Shown here piece after piece: positions 11,424 to 23,910 of a DNA stretch of 64,000 nucleotides. The first letter of the stretch is position 1. The number at the start of each line of letters is the position of its first letter. The notes under the pieces were generated by a model. It did no database searches and had not been told where the DNA came from. It was given only the letters and a program-made list of their open reading frames with translations. The stretch comes from Macrophomina tecta (lineage: Eukaryota; Ascomycota; Dothideomycetes; Botryosphaeriales; Botryosphaeriaceae), in NCBI GenBank assembly GCA_024180945.1, contig JAKSGN010000007.1:2356001-2420000 (forward strand), written 5' to 3'. The position numbers were made by a program, and so were the translations under genes.

Positions 11424-14400
11424 GGATGCGGTTGGGGGAGACATAAGGACTCCGAAGACATGAGTAAATGAATTGATACCCTTCATGACTTTTTTCTCTT
11501 CTGTCCCTGCATTGCTTTGACTGCACTTGACATGATGGTATGCTCAAATGTTCCTGGAGTGCGAATACAGTTTCCCGTATTATATATACTTCTCCGGGCG
11601 GGAGCTGTCGTTCATTGTAACGGGAATGCTAGTACTGCAGTGGTTTTAAGTGGAATCTAATTCCTCGGCTTCAAAGAATCTTTTGACTCTACTTAATCAC
11701 ACTCAGGTGGATAGGAAGCCTAAAACCTGCGGGTGCACGCAACTTCCGCTCATGAATCTGTGCGTTCTGTAAATCTTGGGAATGAAGGGTCCACGAGACG
11801 ATAAAGGCGTCCATGTCTGGGCGCGTGAGATCAACCGGACGTAGGTGTCACGAATCTTCGTTCGAGCAATATCTGAGCAATACCTTCAGGAACCGGGGAT
11901 GACGAACGAATCCCGCACAACGTAGAAGGCTTTGCTTCATGGGCCATAGCAGACACGCGCGAGACATATATCACAATTGTGGAATGAGTCGTGAAATGGT
12001 CGGCAACGGTAAAGGGCTAGCCCGATTTACGCATTCAACATTGAACCCATCCAGGCCTGGACATCATATTTCTCCGTTTTCGGAAGCACAACTATCCATG
12101 ATCCGAAGATTGCCTGTAGTTACCCAAACCAGTAACTATCTTAGTTAAGACAAGATGTGCCCCTTCCATGTGGGTTCTCTCTGCCGCTATTGGAAGCCAA
12201 GTATGGACACTTCACTGAATCTTAAACTGAAGTTTGGAATATTTGCTATGGAGGCCAGATGCAGTAATGTGGGCTCAAAGATGATCACAAAGTACTGCTT
12301 GATATTTACCCCAAGTTGATGTTCCATAAGCTTATCTTAATTTTTAACAACGACGCAACCTACTACGGACAAACATGGCGGGTGCGAAGCAGTCATTGAG
12401 ACGAGCACGGAGTATATCCTTCTGAGAATTCGACATTCAAGAGACCGCTCGAGTCCCATCCGCCAGCTTCTATCTATCATTCCCATACTGTTAGCTTCCA
12501 TTTGCGGGAAGAGATGTTGGAAACGCTTTTCAGCACCACGCCGATCTTTTTTCCCGCACGCCGCAAAGAGGACGCTCAGAGGAAGGAAGGGGAAAAAAAA
12601 AAAAAAGAACCCCTAGATCCGATAATGTTCCATGTCTCACAGGCATGGTTCGGCAACGACGCCTCCTCCGCGAACAACTAAAAGAAAACGCACAGCTCTC
12701 ACGGGAGCCACAGGCCGACGCAGATGTTCCGAGGCCGTCGAGCTCGTGCGAGAGAGAGACGGAGCCAACAAGTCATGCACCGCATTCCATCCGCTTCCAC
12801 TGCAGCCCGTAACCCCACATACGCTAAACCGTTCACTCTTGTGTCCAACATCGCACGCCGCCCGCCGCCGCCGCCGCCGTCGCACCCACGGAGCGGGCAC
12901 GCCAAATGCACACGTATGTACATACCACCGCCGTAGAGCCGCTGTTGCCCGCCGCGGGCCAGACTCCGCCACCCTGCGGTATGCGGAGGACGCCGGCGGC
13001 AACAACCCCCTCCCGTCGGTCGTCATTGGAAGGAAGTATTGGCCGGCGGCGGCGTGTCCGATTGGTGGGTGGGTGCGCTCACTGCTGCGAGACTGGCTAG
13101 ATGCTGCTGCCTCTTCATTGCAGCGCAGCAGGCAGAAAGGACAGAATTGGCGAAAACTTGATAAGCGCGGCGTTGCAAGCCACCGCGACTAGAGATTGGC
13201 AGAAGGTCGGGCAAGGCGACGAGAGTCCAGACAAACACACATTCACGCAGAGACACGAAGCGAGGCTTGGGGGAGGGGAGGGGGCGAAAAAAGAAAGGAA
13301 GGGAGAAAGAACAACACAGGCCCTACCGGAGACAACGCTTTTTGCCAATCTGATCGGCAGTAACGTCGAGGCAGGCGACCAGCAGCGTGCGGAAGGGAGG
13401 TGAAAAAAAAAAAAAGAATGAAAGAATGAAAAGGAAGGGGAGAGTATGAATCACACCGCTGCATCAGGATCAGGAGCAGCAGAGCCGCCTTGCCTGCGCA
13501 GCTCGTCTGCTGTTGCTGCCGCTGCTGCTGTTGTTGCCGCAGCCGCCTTGCCCGCCCCACGCCCTTCGTGGAACGATGACCGAAGCAGCTTAATGCAGGA
13601 CTAAACCCACATGGCGAGCCTGATTGTCTTGGCGTTTCGAAGGAGGAAAAAGAACAGGAAGAGAGGGCTGCTGTCAGGAGAAAGTCCGGGGTAGACTTGT
13701 GTGTGGTGCGTGCGGTCGAGACAGCGCTGATGCAACCAATCTTTGCTAGTCTCGCTGGCAGAAAAAGCGATGGTGATTGGCGGAAGGGGGAAGAAGCTGG
13801 TCATGGGATGTGAGGGGAAAAGGGAGGCGATTTTGTGGCGGTCGGGGAAGATGGTGATTGGACGGTTAAACATTGCCGGATCGGGCCTGGCGCAGGGAAG
13901 AAGGAAGGAAAGATTGCGGGTGCTGAGTTGTTGCTGCTCCGATGTCTCGCTCGGTCATCTGCATGCAGCAGGAATGATGGGCCGGTGAGTAATAGAAACC
14001 GGCATGTGCGGGCAGGTAGAAGGGGAAAATTGGAGGGGTTGATAAGTGTTTCTGGGGCCCGGGGACCTGCTGCGTCCACGTGTGATTGCGTCGTTGGATA
14101 GGCATTTTATTGGGAGCGGGAGGGAAAGGGCTGTTGAGGCGCAGCACCACACAAACAAGCAGAATGGAATGTGAACATCAGCTCGCACTTCTTCTCTCGG
14201 CTGGATGCATTCGGTGCGCAATCCGGGCTGGCCTTGTCGCCCTGCAATCGAGGTTCAAATTCTCTCTGCGACGGCTCGCATGAATTCCAGCAATTATCCG
14301 CCACATCGCCCGTGCTCCTTGTAGCCGGACATCCCGACCTGGTTGTCTCCGATCGAGCATGTGCGCGTGTATGCATCAAGGCGTGCCGTCGCGCCGCCCA

Positions 14401-15307
14401 CTTATCTGATCCCGACCAACATCGGTCCGGGAGGTATTGGCTTAGCACCACCGCCGATGTCCCCGGAAATCCAGATTCCCAGTCTTCCACCGGTATTTTG
14501 CCGCTCCACTGTCTCGCCTCATGGGTTTAAGCTCTGCTCCCGAATACGCAGATGGGAAAGTCCATCGCCAGAGAAGCTCGCCCTCAATTCCTTGGCAAAA
14601 GTTTCCATGTTTCACAGCCGCGCCAATGACAGCGCGCATTGCCGCGTCATCCATCCCCTTATTCTCGAAAAAGCCTGCTAGATATCCATGACCGTTTCGG
14701 TTTCAGCACGCCCGGGGAGGGATCTCGTTTTGCCCATCAATATTCTATTGCACACATATTGGCTGAGCGTCGTTGCCTAGCTTCTTCGGCTGCTGTTTTT
14801 GCCACCTTGACTGAGGCGTTCGCACTGAAGGCTTCACAGTTCAGGCTCATTCGGTATTGTACGTGACATTTATCCATTCATTTGTACATATTCATGCTTG
14901 ATACAAGAGTAGCGTTACTTGTTTGGACCTGTCATTCCGAAAAAAAAAAAAAAAATAAATGGGCCACATGCTATACAGAACCCACCTCAGATGCCCAGCC
15001 ATCCAGTGCGCTCCAACAAATTGTTTGAGCCGACTGAACTGGAAGATAAAAACAATCCCGTGGTGTAACTCGTCACCAACGCCTCGCTGGAAAAAGCTCG
15101 AGCAAGCAATGAAACGAATGAGCCAGGTAATCATTTTCGCTCCAAACGATGGTGTGGTATCAAAAAGAGCCAATGTTCGGCCTGGCACGCTTGCGAGCAG
15201 AGACGCGAAATCGGCTTGACGCAGCTGAAAAGACTAGAAAAATCAGAACCCCGGCTTAACCGCCAAGGTACATCTCCTCGCGCTGACGGCGAAAAAAAAG
15301 TGGAGAT
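11424..15307. other. Gene-poor interval (3.9 kb)
   Basis: I find no gene I can support. It holds A-runs near 12594-12606, 13402-13414 and 14941-14955, a CTG/CAG-rich stretch around 13500-13545, and a GC-rich section (12640-13120). Frames here are low-complexity and mutually overlapping. Part must be the 3' end of the WW gene and of the choline sulfatase gene. Confidence 0.45.
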
Positions 15308-16972
15308 TTACTGTCCCTTAGCTGCAGCGAGGCCGTGAGGGTGCTGCGTCATGTACGGCTTTCCCAAAGCATCAACGGGTGGGTAGCGGGCGCGGAGCTC
15401 GAGATCGTCCAGAGGAATAGTCGATCGAATGTACTTCTGCGAGGCTAGGTCTTGCGGCTGGTAGTCCCATGACTCGAAGCGCCCCTTCTTCAGCGCGGTC
15501 CAGCAAAGCCTGCGCATCCTCTGCGACTGCAACACGTCGTCGTGGATCTTGTGCAGATCCCACCTGCGGCTCGCCTCTTCGGCGAATGCGGCTGCAGCCT
15601 TCTTGTATTCCGGCTCATCCGAGCCGGCAACGTTGTGAAGCTCCTGAGGATCCTTCTCGAGATCGAAAAGCTGCGGAGGATCGACAAGGCAGCACGTATA
15701 CTTCCATTTGCCTCTGCGAATCATCATGACCGGCGAGATGGAGCCTTCGCCCATGTACTCGCCGATGACCTCGTCCCGCGTGCTGTGGCCGCAGAGCGCC
15801 GGGTACAAGCTCTCGCCGTCAATGCTGAGGCCCGGGTCCATGCGTCCGCCCGCCAAATCGACCAAAGTAGGCAACAAATCCATGGTCGACACCGAATCCT
15901 TGACGTGGCGAGGCGTGAAGCGAGGCGGATAGTTGATGATAAGCGGCACACGGGCACTGTTCTCGTGCCAAGACATCTTGTACCACAACCCGCGCTCGCC
16001 GAGCATGTCGCCGTGGTCGCCGCTGAAGACGACGATCGTGTTCTTGTCGAGCTTGCAGTCCTTGAGGACCTTCATCAGCTTGCCGACCTGGTCGTCGACG
16101 TAGCTGCAAGCCCCGTAATAGGCACGACGTGCCCGACGGATCGCCTCTTCGGGAACGGGGTTGTTCCAAAGATCGATGCACTTCATCAGCCGCTGCGAGT
16201 GCGGGTCCTGGTCCTCCTGCTTGATCTTCACCTTGGGCAGCGGGATTTCGACGTCCTCGTATCGGTTCCAGTAGTCTTCCGTGATCGCATAAGGATCGTG
16301 CGGGTGAGTCAGAGATACGGTCAAGCAGAAAGGGCGCTCCTTATCGCCCTTCCGCACGTGATCGTACAGATACTGCGTCGACTTGTACATGACCTCCTCG
16401 TCGTAATCGAGCTGGTTCGAGCGCACGCACGGCCCGGCCTGCAAGACCGAAGACATGTTGTGGAACCACTCCTGGCGCTCCTCCGGCTTGTCCCAGTTGA
16501 CGGACCAGCCAAAATCGCCGGGGTAGATGTCCGACGTCAGCCGGTTCTCGAAACCGTGCAGCTGGTCCGGGCCGATAAAGTGCATCTTGCCCGCCAGCGT
16601 CGTCTCGTAGCCCTCGCGGCGCAGGTAGTGCGCAAAAGTGGGCACGTCGGCATTGAGATGGGAGGCGTTGTCGTAGGACTTGATCTTGTGCGGGAGCTGG
16701 CCGGTGACCATGACAAAGCGGGACGGCGCACAGAGGGGGGCGTTGCAGTAGGCGCTGTCAAACACAACGCCCGTCTCGGCCAGCTTGTCCAAGTGCGGAG
16801 TCTTGATGGGAGAATTGGGATCGTGCATCTTCAGCAGCGGCGCAGACATCTGGTCGGCCATGATGTACAGGATGTTGGGCTTCACCGGAAATTGGTCTCC
16901 CGCGGGCGGGAGGTAGCCAGCGTCCTGCGGGCCATTGGGAGGCGTGTCCGGGAGGGATGCGTGGGGAGCCAT
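15308..16972 (-). CDS. Choline sulfatase (formylglycine sulfatase)
   Basis: Hydrolyses choline-O-sulfate to choline and sulfate, a fungal sulfur and osmolyte store. Intronless, 554 residues, no signal peptide, so cytosolic. The sulfatase signature CAPSR is at residues 81-85, with Cys81 as the formylglycine precursor. NILYIMADQM holds the first metal-binding Asp (Asp40), and SGDHGDMLGERGLW holds the distal Asp/His metal ligands. LAGKMHFIGP and THPHDPY also match choline sulfatases rather than aryl- or heparan-type enzymes. The C-terminal part (QSQRMRRLCWTAL ... SWDYQP) fits the choline-sulfatase C-terminal domain. Such genes are often under sulfur control (CYS3/MetR), but I found no clear operator. 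A TATA-like box is about 70 bases upstream. A long antisense frame on the + strand is a shadow. Confidence 0.93.
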   Translation of the reverse strand: MAPHASLPDTPPNGPQDAGYLPPAGDQFPVKPNILYIMADQMSAPLLKMHDPNSPIKTPHLDKLAETGVVFDSAYCNAPLCAPSRFVMVTGQLPHKIKSYDNASHLNADVPTFAHYLRREGYETTLAGKMHFIGPDQLHGFENRLTSDIYPGDFGWSVNWDKPEERQEWFHNMSSVLQAGPCVRSNQLDYDEEVMYKSTQYLYDHVRKGDKERPFCLTVSLTHPHDPYAITEDYWNRYEDVEIPLPKVKIKQEDQDPHSQRLMKCIDLWNNPVPEEAIRRARRAYYGACSYVDDQVGKLMKVLKDCKLDKNTIVVFSGDHGDMLGERGLWYKMSWHENSARVPLIINYPPRFTPRHVKDSVSTMDLLPTLVDLAGGRMDPGLSIDGESLYPALCGHSTRDEVIGEYMGEGSISPVMMIRRGKWKYTCCLVDPPQLFDLEKDPQELHNVAGSDEPEYKKAAAAFAEEASRRWDLHKIHDDVLQSQRMRRLCWTALKKGRFESWDYQPQDLASQKYIRSTIPLDDLELRARYPPVDALGKPYMTQHPHGLAAAKGQ

Positions 16973-18498
16973 GGCGGGAACAGAAAGACAGAAAGACAGA
17001 GAGCGTACAGCGGGTCAGGCACGCAGGCGCTCTGGCTGCTATATAGGCCGCGATGAACTGGGCAGCGGCAGCTTCTGACACGTCAGCAGAAGAAGGGCGG
17101 GCGTCTCTTCTGTTGCCAGGTCACGCGACCAGCCGAGCGGTGGCCGAGAGAGAAGACGAGCAGGAGGCTGAGAGTCTCGGGGATCGGCGGCGGTCAGGCC
17201 AGATTCGAGCCGAAACGAGGAGAAACAAAGGCAGTGCAGTCTGACGGAAGGGTGGCGGCTTTGACTTTTTTTATAATACGGGGCACGCTAGAGCCATAGG
17301 GCGGTGAGGTGCCGGCGCCAGAAATTGCGTGATGGACGCGGCTCCTCCGCGCAACAATCGAGCGAGACCCTGCGCAGTCTCCCGAGTGGCTCCTGTGTCA
17401 GAGGGAGGAAGCGGCCGAGCACGTCAGCTCCTGACAGAATTGCAGAATGGGGAGTCGGCCCAGTGTAGACGCACCCGACAGGCCCGCACATCCCGCATGC
17501 GTGCAACGGCGCGACGGACGGGGGCTGCGCCAGGTTGACTGCTGCAATTTCGGGAATCATTGCGTTGTGTGCCAGGCGAGCCGCCGGGCCTGGCACGTGA
17601 ACACATCTCTAAACCGACGACGACGCCCATGGTCCAGATCGGGGGCCCGGAGCGGAGAGGCAAAAGGTAAAAACGACCAGTCTCTCTCTCTCCCACCGAT
17701 GCTGCGGAGCTTTATACCTGCAGCCGCTTGTCTCGTGCTGCCCACTCGTCACAACGCACGCCATCTGCACAATCGATGGTGCCATGCCGCCCCTGTGCCT
17801 GTGTCGGGTGCCTGCATGCCAGCGCTGCTTTTTCTCTCCCAGGCCCGCCCGATCCCAGCGCCTGCATGCCAAGCTTCCGAGCCGCATCCTTCCACCGCCG
17901 CCGCCCAGAGACCGCGCCTGCTGAGCCACCAGCACCATTCTGCCTGCCCGGCTCGTCCTGGTGACCGCTCTCCCCGATGCCCCGACGTCAACCGTCGGGC
18001 GTGGTGATCGTCGTGCACGCGGGGAGCTTCAGTGGGGACGAGCTCCACCGTGCAGGGGTCGCTCAGGGGCCTGCAGACCTCCCCGCAACACACGAGAGCC
18101 CCATAAACGAGCATTGGTCCAATTTTTCATTGGCCATTTCGATTCTATGTGCACTAATTGTGTGCTGTGCCCGCCTGGCCTCGCCATCCGCCCCAAAGCC
18201 TGACTCGCCACCAGCTCATTCTCACCTGGAACAGTTCAGAAAGCATCCTGGCCTTGCTCCATCAGATGAGCATTTGCTTTGCTCGAATAGGCAACTTGCT
18301 GGGGTCGAAGAGCTGACTCATGCCGTCTTTGCATTCACACCGCAAGCCATTGACTAAAACTGGGACTCCCAAATCCGTTCATCAAGAATGCAATAATCTG
18401 CCCCTACCGATCCGAATCTGGACCCCCCCAAAAAAAGAGAGGGGAGGGGGAGGAAAACGAAGCATTGAGGTGCTCGTCTTCTGCTGAAGTACCGGTCT
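16973..18498. other. Intergenic; choline sulfatase promoter side
   Basis: 1.5 kb with no supported gene. The left end is the choline sulfatase promoter. Near 18112-18137 three CCAAT-type pentamers (ATTGG, CCAAT, ATTGG) lie close together, too far from either gene start to assign. Confidence 0.45.
17040..17047 (-). promoter_or_regulatory. TATA-like box of the choline sulfatase gene
   Basis: On the minus strand this reads CCTATATA, about 70 bases before the ATG at 16972, a usual core-promoter distance. Confidence 0.45.
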
Positions 18499-20427
18499 CT
18501 AGGTGCGGGGCGAACGTATGTGCACCTTCGGGAGCTGAAGGGAACTTGGCGTCCAGGCCTCGGGCATAACGCAACCGTGCGAGATGTTGTGTTCGCTGGC
18601 ATCCGTTATGATGCTGCGGGCCTCTGTGTCGCTGACATAGCGAAGCCAGGTGTTGTAGAAGATGTCGTCTTTGACGGTATGATAGGCAGCATCAAATACG
18701 GATAGACTGAAGCCCTTCGGGACCGGTTCGCAATCCTCGTCATCATCGTCACAGACGTACTGCAGACGGCGTCTGTCAAACCCTTCCATCCGCTGGGATT
18801 GCGATGCCGTCGCGTCATCCTTTTCCCATGGCGTGATCTGCTGTTCTACAGAAAAGAAGTTGATGTCCTCTCTAGGCAGATCATGGGCGACGACATCCTC
18901 AAAGTACTTAGCGATCTCCCTGTAGGTCTTGCCGTCGATGTTGATGTTGATTCTAGACGTCTGCGAGCTGATGAAAGTGAAGAAAATGACAGCGGCATCT
19001 TCGTACCGACGCCGAGAGTCAGTCGGGGTGAGCATCCTGTTCCGCCTGCCTGCGCCTCCCCAGTTGCTCTTCCAATTGCGTACGTAGACAAGAAAGTTTA
19101 CCTCAGCCGCCGTATAATTATGTTTTGCGGTCCACGTCAGCAAAGGGTCGACATTTTTCTCCAAAGCTTCATCAAAGGCCACCATCGAGTAAAGGCCTCT
19201 GCCAGCCCTCCGGTTCGTGCCATCTTCGGAAACAGAACTCAGCTCGATTTCCTCTTCCGCGTTCCTCACGCAGGTGCGGCCCTTATCCATGTCCAGAAGG
19301 GGAAATATGATGGACCCAAGCTGGATCGTTACGAGGCCAGGTAAGAACCACCCGGCGTGAGGGAACCAGCGGTTGATAACAATGATTTCCCTGCTGTTGG
19401 AATACAAGAAGGCCAACCACAGCGGAGTCCCCGGCATCCTGAATACGTCAGCTTCCTACTTGGAAGTCCCTTGTTCGAAACTCAACATACCCAGCAACGA
19501 GGTTGATCTTTGTTTGCAAAGACCAATAGTGCGTGTCCGTGATGTTCTTAGCATACCAAAGCATATAGGGCCCCCAGAACCAACACATTAGAAGCTGATA
19601 CATGGCCGTTGGTACCCTGTCTCACGTTAATGCGGCTACAAAACTTGCAGATTTTGGAACATACCACTCTCCGTGCGGTCCACGATGACAGTTGGCTGTT
19701 CCAGACCATTCTCCGAAGAAGCCGTAATGCTCGTGGAAGTTCATCGATCCGAAGTACATGAAAGAACAGCATACGAAGCCAAAGAGCCAAGTGCACGCAA
19801 CGACTAGCTTTGTCTTCACAAGAAAGTCCATATCGCTGAAGTGACTTAGGAAAGCGATTGGATGCAAGTACCAGACGGGAAGCTTACGCTTCTTGTTGCG
19901 CTGAGGTCGCACCCGCATTTCCTGCTGGGATTGGTAATAGAAGATGAACCGAGCGTTGGAGACTCGATTCAAGTCAGTGGGAAATCATGGAACGATTAGA
20001 GCGTGGAGACCGGCTTACTTTGGTAAAGACCCAAGCCGAACGGCAAGACGGTGGCCATGACCCAGAACTCGGCCGTACATCCATACCAGAACCTCAGCGG
20101 GTAGTCCAGGAGGACCAAGAGGACGTAGATGTGCAGCGAGAGTATGGCCGAACATGTCAGCCAGAAACCGCGGAGGCGAGCTGCATGGGTGAGACGTTGG
20201 AAATAGAGGAATATAACGCCGACGCAAAGGGTGAAGGTGTAGACCACGGCAACTGGGATCCAGACCTTCGATGGCACGTCCAGGATACTGCTTTGCTTGC
20301 CAAACACCGACTGCTCAAAGCCTTGAGCATCTTCGTACGAAGCCGGTGTCGGCGTTGGCTTCTGTGCCGGAACATCAGTGTAGCTTCCTACTGCTATGTC
20401 GCCTGGATCTTCGATGCGGCCAAGCAT
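18499..20427 (-). CDS. Seven-transmembrane protein with RGS domain (GprK-like)
   Basis: Exons (minus strand) 20427-20019, 19962-19665, 19616-19491 and 19438-18499 give 590 residues. The N-terminal half has about seven hydrophobic spans, for example VWIPVAVVYTFTLCVGVIFLYF, AILSLHIYVLLVLL, LVVACTWLFGFVCCSFMYFG and WFLPGLVTIQLGSIIFPLL. The C-terminal half (about 366-548) reads as a regulator-of-G-protein-signalling domain: FDEALEKNVDPLL, a helix with AEVNFLVYVRNWK, the ININI strand, and the terminal FDAAYHTVKDDIFYNTWLRYV. It is split by an acidic/basic insert near 465-515. RGS domains speed GTP hydrolysis by G-alpha; fusion to a 7TM part is the plant AtRGS1 / Aspergillus GprK arrangement, suggesting a plasma-membrane sensor that dampens its own G protein. 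The ligand is unknown. Confidence 0.85.
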
Positions 20428-21990
20428 TGCGGAGTGCAGCGACCACTACTTTACCCTCGATTGGCGACAGGATACGTGGCCGGCTGGAGGGGAACGCTTA
20501 CCAGGTGATAGTGGTGGTGCAAATTCTCCATGGAAGATCTTGCAGGGTCGAGGTGGAAGAGAAGTGCGTGCAAATGGAAGGAACATATGCCATGCGCCAA
20601 GACGGGTGTTGGTGAGGGGCAGTGCGGCCGGAAAGGGCAACTGCTGTGATTGCCGTAGCCACTCCCCATGCGCTTATCCTTTACCATTGCATTGTACCGG
20701 CGTTCATGTTCGCGCAGCAGGGTAGCTGATACCATCTTCGCAAACCCGCCGCTCGTAACAGCGATCTGTATGATTGCATTCGGTATCAGCTTGGCGCACT
20801 CTCCATCTCTCTTTCATGTACTCTGCTGAAATGTCATGTCTGCGAACAAGGTGGGACGATGTAAGCTCACATGGATTGCGTATTGTATATATGTACACTC
20901 ATAACAGATCCCCCCTCCTCCACTTTGCACTTCAAAAATAATAAGCCAAAAATCCACCATCCACACCTTAACGCAGTTGCTCAAGTCGGTACCAAATTAG
21001 TTTTGATGTCGGTAATTCCGACCCCCGGGAAGTCGTTCAGACATGAAAAGTCTCCCCTCCAATTTCCGCGCGGACAGCTCTCATATTACAACTTTTTTTC
21101 TCTACAACCTTGTCTCAAACAACGGTGCAATCACTAGCAATCTCAGCCCCGTGCGGCTGAAGAACTTGCAGCAGCGGGCCGAGCCTTGCCACCTCGCGAA
21201 ACGCTATCTCCCAGATTCCGGCAGCTAAAGGAAGCAAAGTCGACAGAGCGCGGAGTAAGATAGATTACGACCCCACACTTCTCTCGTCGCCCTCCGCCCA
21301 AAATCCGCGGTCGAGAAGAGCTGCATGCGTTCAGCCCGTGCGCCGGCACTGCACTCCAAATAAAGCCCAGTTTTCTGCGTGAATATGACGACAGTCTCTT
21401 CCTCGCTTCGGGGTGAAGAGGCCCCTCTCTCTGCGCCTCGGAAACACAAGTGGAAATAGATCGACGGACAAGAGGCGAGAGGCAAAGGGGAATGCGGGGG
21501 ATTCGCGCTTGTAGATTGCGCCTTACTGCTTTAGTTAATTTGCGGAAGCGGGCGGCGAGAACGGAGTCTCTTCCGATGCAGGGCATGCGAGTCATTTGGC
21601 ATATTAAATGTTGCCTCATCACTGCTAAGGGTGGCGAGAGTGTGTCAATGTAGCTTGGATCACTTTGGCAGAGGCCGTGAACTTTTTAGGTGAAATGGGA
21701 GAAGTAGTGGCCTATTTGCTTACAGCATAGCGGATTTTGAGTGGAGATGAATAATCTATTTGTATGATATTTTTTTTTTTTTTGGCCTCCATTTGCTGTG
21801 AGGTTCAAGAAACTTTCCAGCAGTGGGTAAATCTCTAAGTTCATGCCCTCCGCTAGTAAAAGACCAGAAAGGAAACGAAAGCGTATTGGGGATATCAGAG
21901 TCGTGTACGCATAACATGCGCGGCGCATCGATGCCTGGTTTGAGGAAATCGACTCCCGCGTGCCGTCCAGTGAAGGGCTAAATGTCGCAC
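20428..21990. other. Intergenic
   Basis: 1.56 kb with no supported gene; it holds the promoter of the 7TM-RGS gene on its left and the 3' side of the acetyltransferase gene on its right. A T-run lies near 21769-21784. Confidence 0.45.
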
Positions 21991-22800
21991 TCAGTCGCGC
22001 AGCTTTAGCGTCAACCACATGCCACAATGCATGATGCCCTCCTCATCCCATTCACCCATTTCCTCATCCTTCACGAAGCCAAACTTGCCCCAGAATTTCT
22101 CGAGCCACGTCTGGGCGTGCACAAGGGTAAGACCATTCCAAGACTCGAGATCAGCCTCGCGGCCCTCCGCCTTGGCCAGCTCAATCTCCTCGGGGCGGGG
22201 CGGGCTCATTATTCGATAGCCGTTTTGAGCAGCCCAATCCAGCGCAGTACGCACCAGCAGCGCGGCCAACTTCAACTTGCGATATGCCGGGAGTACAGCC
22301 AGACGGCCAAGCTTGATGTAGGGCCCAACAGCAGGTGTGCCGCTAGTATGTGAGACGGTGGCTGGCGCGCGCAGAGAATTATCGAGCTTGTGTGTATCGG
22401 AGGGCGCAGGGTGCGGCGGGTGCGGCGGCGGGACAAGCCGGATGGTGCCGACGGCGACGCGGTTGGCGGTCGGATCGCTCTGACGGCGCTCGTCTTGGGG
22501 TGACGGGGAGGCAGAACCGGTGGTGGGTGTGCCCTCGGACAGAGGCGAGGCGCCATTGCTGCTCGACGACGTTCCGACCGAGGCGTACACAACCCAGTGG
22601 AAGCTGCGTGGGTCATCATCGTCGAACTCGTTCTCGAGCAGTACGTTTTGCTCGTCGACATAGACGCGTTCGCGAACAGTCATGGCGTCCTTGAAGGTTG
22701 TGGGAATATCGCGAGCAGCCTGGTCGGCAGCCCGCTTGGTGCGGTCGTACGACGTGGCCAGCGATGCGGTCGCCGGCAGGAAGGATATGAATTGCGACAT
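21991..22800 (-). CDS. GNAT-family N-acetyltransferase
   Basis: Intronless, 269 residues from the ATG at 22800; the frame is open further upstream but has no ATG. GNAT enzymes move acetyl from acetyl-CoA to an amine. The N-terminal part has TVRERVYVDEQNVLLENEFDDDD, typical of small-molecule GNATs, with the strand FHWVVYA. A Ser/Pro/Thr-rich low-complexity insert of about 60 residues follows. The acetyl-CoA region reads KLGRLAVLPAYRKLKLAALLV, a variant of the Q/RxxGxG/A loop with Leu/Lys in place of glycines. The end (WLEKFWGKFGFV) is the usual final helix-strand pair. The substrate is not assignable. Confidence 0.85.
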   Translation of the reverse strand: MSQFISFLPATASLATSYDRTKRAADQAARDIPTTFKDAMTVRERVYVDEQNVLLENEFDDDDPRSFHWVVYASVGTSSSSNGASPLSEGTPTTGSASPSPQDERRQSDPTANRVAVGTIRLVPPPHPPHPAPSDTHKLDNSLRAPATVSHTSGTPAVGPYIKLGRLAVLPAYRKLKLAALLVRTALDWAAQNGYRIMSPPRPEEIELAKAEGREADLESWNGLTLVHAQTWLEKFWGKFGFVKDEEMGEWDEEGIMHCGMWLTLKLRD

Positions 22801-23910
22801 GGCTGCGGTTGGAGAGAGTGGTGTCGTGGATGATGAGGTATTTGCCCTCAGGCGTGAGGACAACGGTCTGGCTGCGACAGCAGTGGAGACAGGTTGTCGG
22901 GGTTGAAAAGTCTACGCGGGCGCAGCACAGGCGCACGGAAGACTTGATGACTCTCGATGCGCGACGGGCGGCAGCTGTCGGGCGTTGTGCATGAGGTGGT
23001 GGTGGTTGGCAGAGAGGGCATTCGCAGGCAGCGGGATAGGTAGATTTATGGATTTATGCAAAATGGATCGAAGGCGGCGGTGCAGGCGCGACGACCCTGG
23101 TGTCTGGGATAGCTGCGACTGCGACGAGCGAACCCTCGCACGCACACGCCAGGCTGATTCGCCGGGGCTTCAGCGATCCGACAGCGTCACCGAGACTCAG
23201 CCAGCAACGTGGGCCGCTCGCAGGCGGCGGAGCAGCAGCGATTGGCAGCCCAGGCCGCAGCTCCGCATGTATGCACGTCAGCCGTGGTGGTGAGCGAGCT
23301 CACGCACAGTGACGTCTGTCGGGTGCACGAAGAGCAGAGACCCTGAGGACAATGCTCTGCACGCGGCCCGACTGAGACATGGCTGCGCGGCGATGCGCCT
23401 GTCGATGCTGCTGCTTTGGGATCCGCCATTGTCCTCGAGCCTGGACAGTCCCTCACCAGTCACCGCAGATGCTGTCGTCGGCCGTCGCTCCAACGGCTTC
23501 GCCACCCGCCGCCCGCCGCGACCATAAGGCCTTGCCCCCGAGACAAGGCGTAAGCACATGACGTTAGGCCAGTCCACATTTTTGCCTGAAGAAGTAACAC
23601 ACCTGTGGGAATCGAGCCTCACCCGCAACAGTCACAAGCCAATGCAGGAACAGGTCCCACAAATTCCTATGTGCCAGTCCAAATCGGCGATGACCCTGAA
23701 TCCCCTGGCCGTCAGAGCCTCGCTATTCCCACTACCCTCCTGTCTCTCTCACTCTGGCGTGACGCTACAGTCACACACCTATCCAGTAGCCGCATCAGGC
23801 GACACGGCCTCGATGTGACTTCTAACCCGTCACATCAGCGGACCAATCTGCAGCACCGGACCCGCCACCACCCTGAAAGCACTGTGGCTCGCTTCGCGCT
23901 GCTGGCCATT
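22801..23910. other. Intergenic
   Basis: 1.1 kb without a supported gene, between the promoter of the GNAT gene and the 3' end of the alcohol oxidase gene. Open frames here are short and overlap on both strands. Confidence 0.45.

Noticed and set aside
14240..14280. Possible tRNA B-box (GGTTCAAATTC)
   Set aside because: The flanking bases do not form a five-pair T stem and no cloverleaf could be drawn.
15542..17056. 504-codon open frame on the + strand
   Set aside because: It is antisense to the choline sulfatase over almost its whole length; its Arg/Val/Leu/His-rich composition is that of a GC-rich shadow and no family is recognised.
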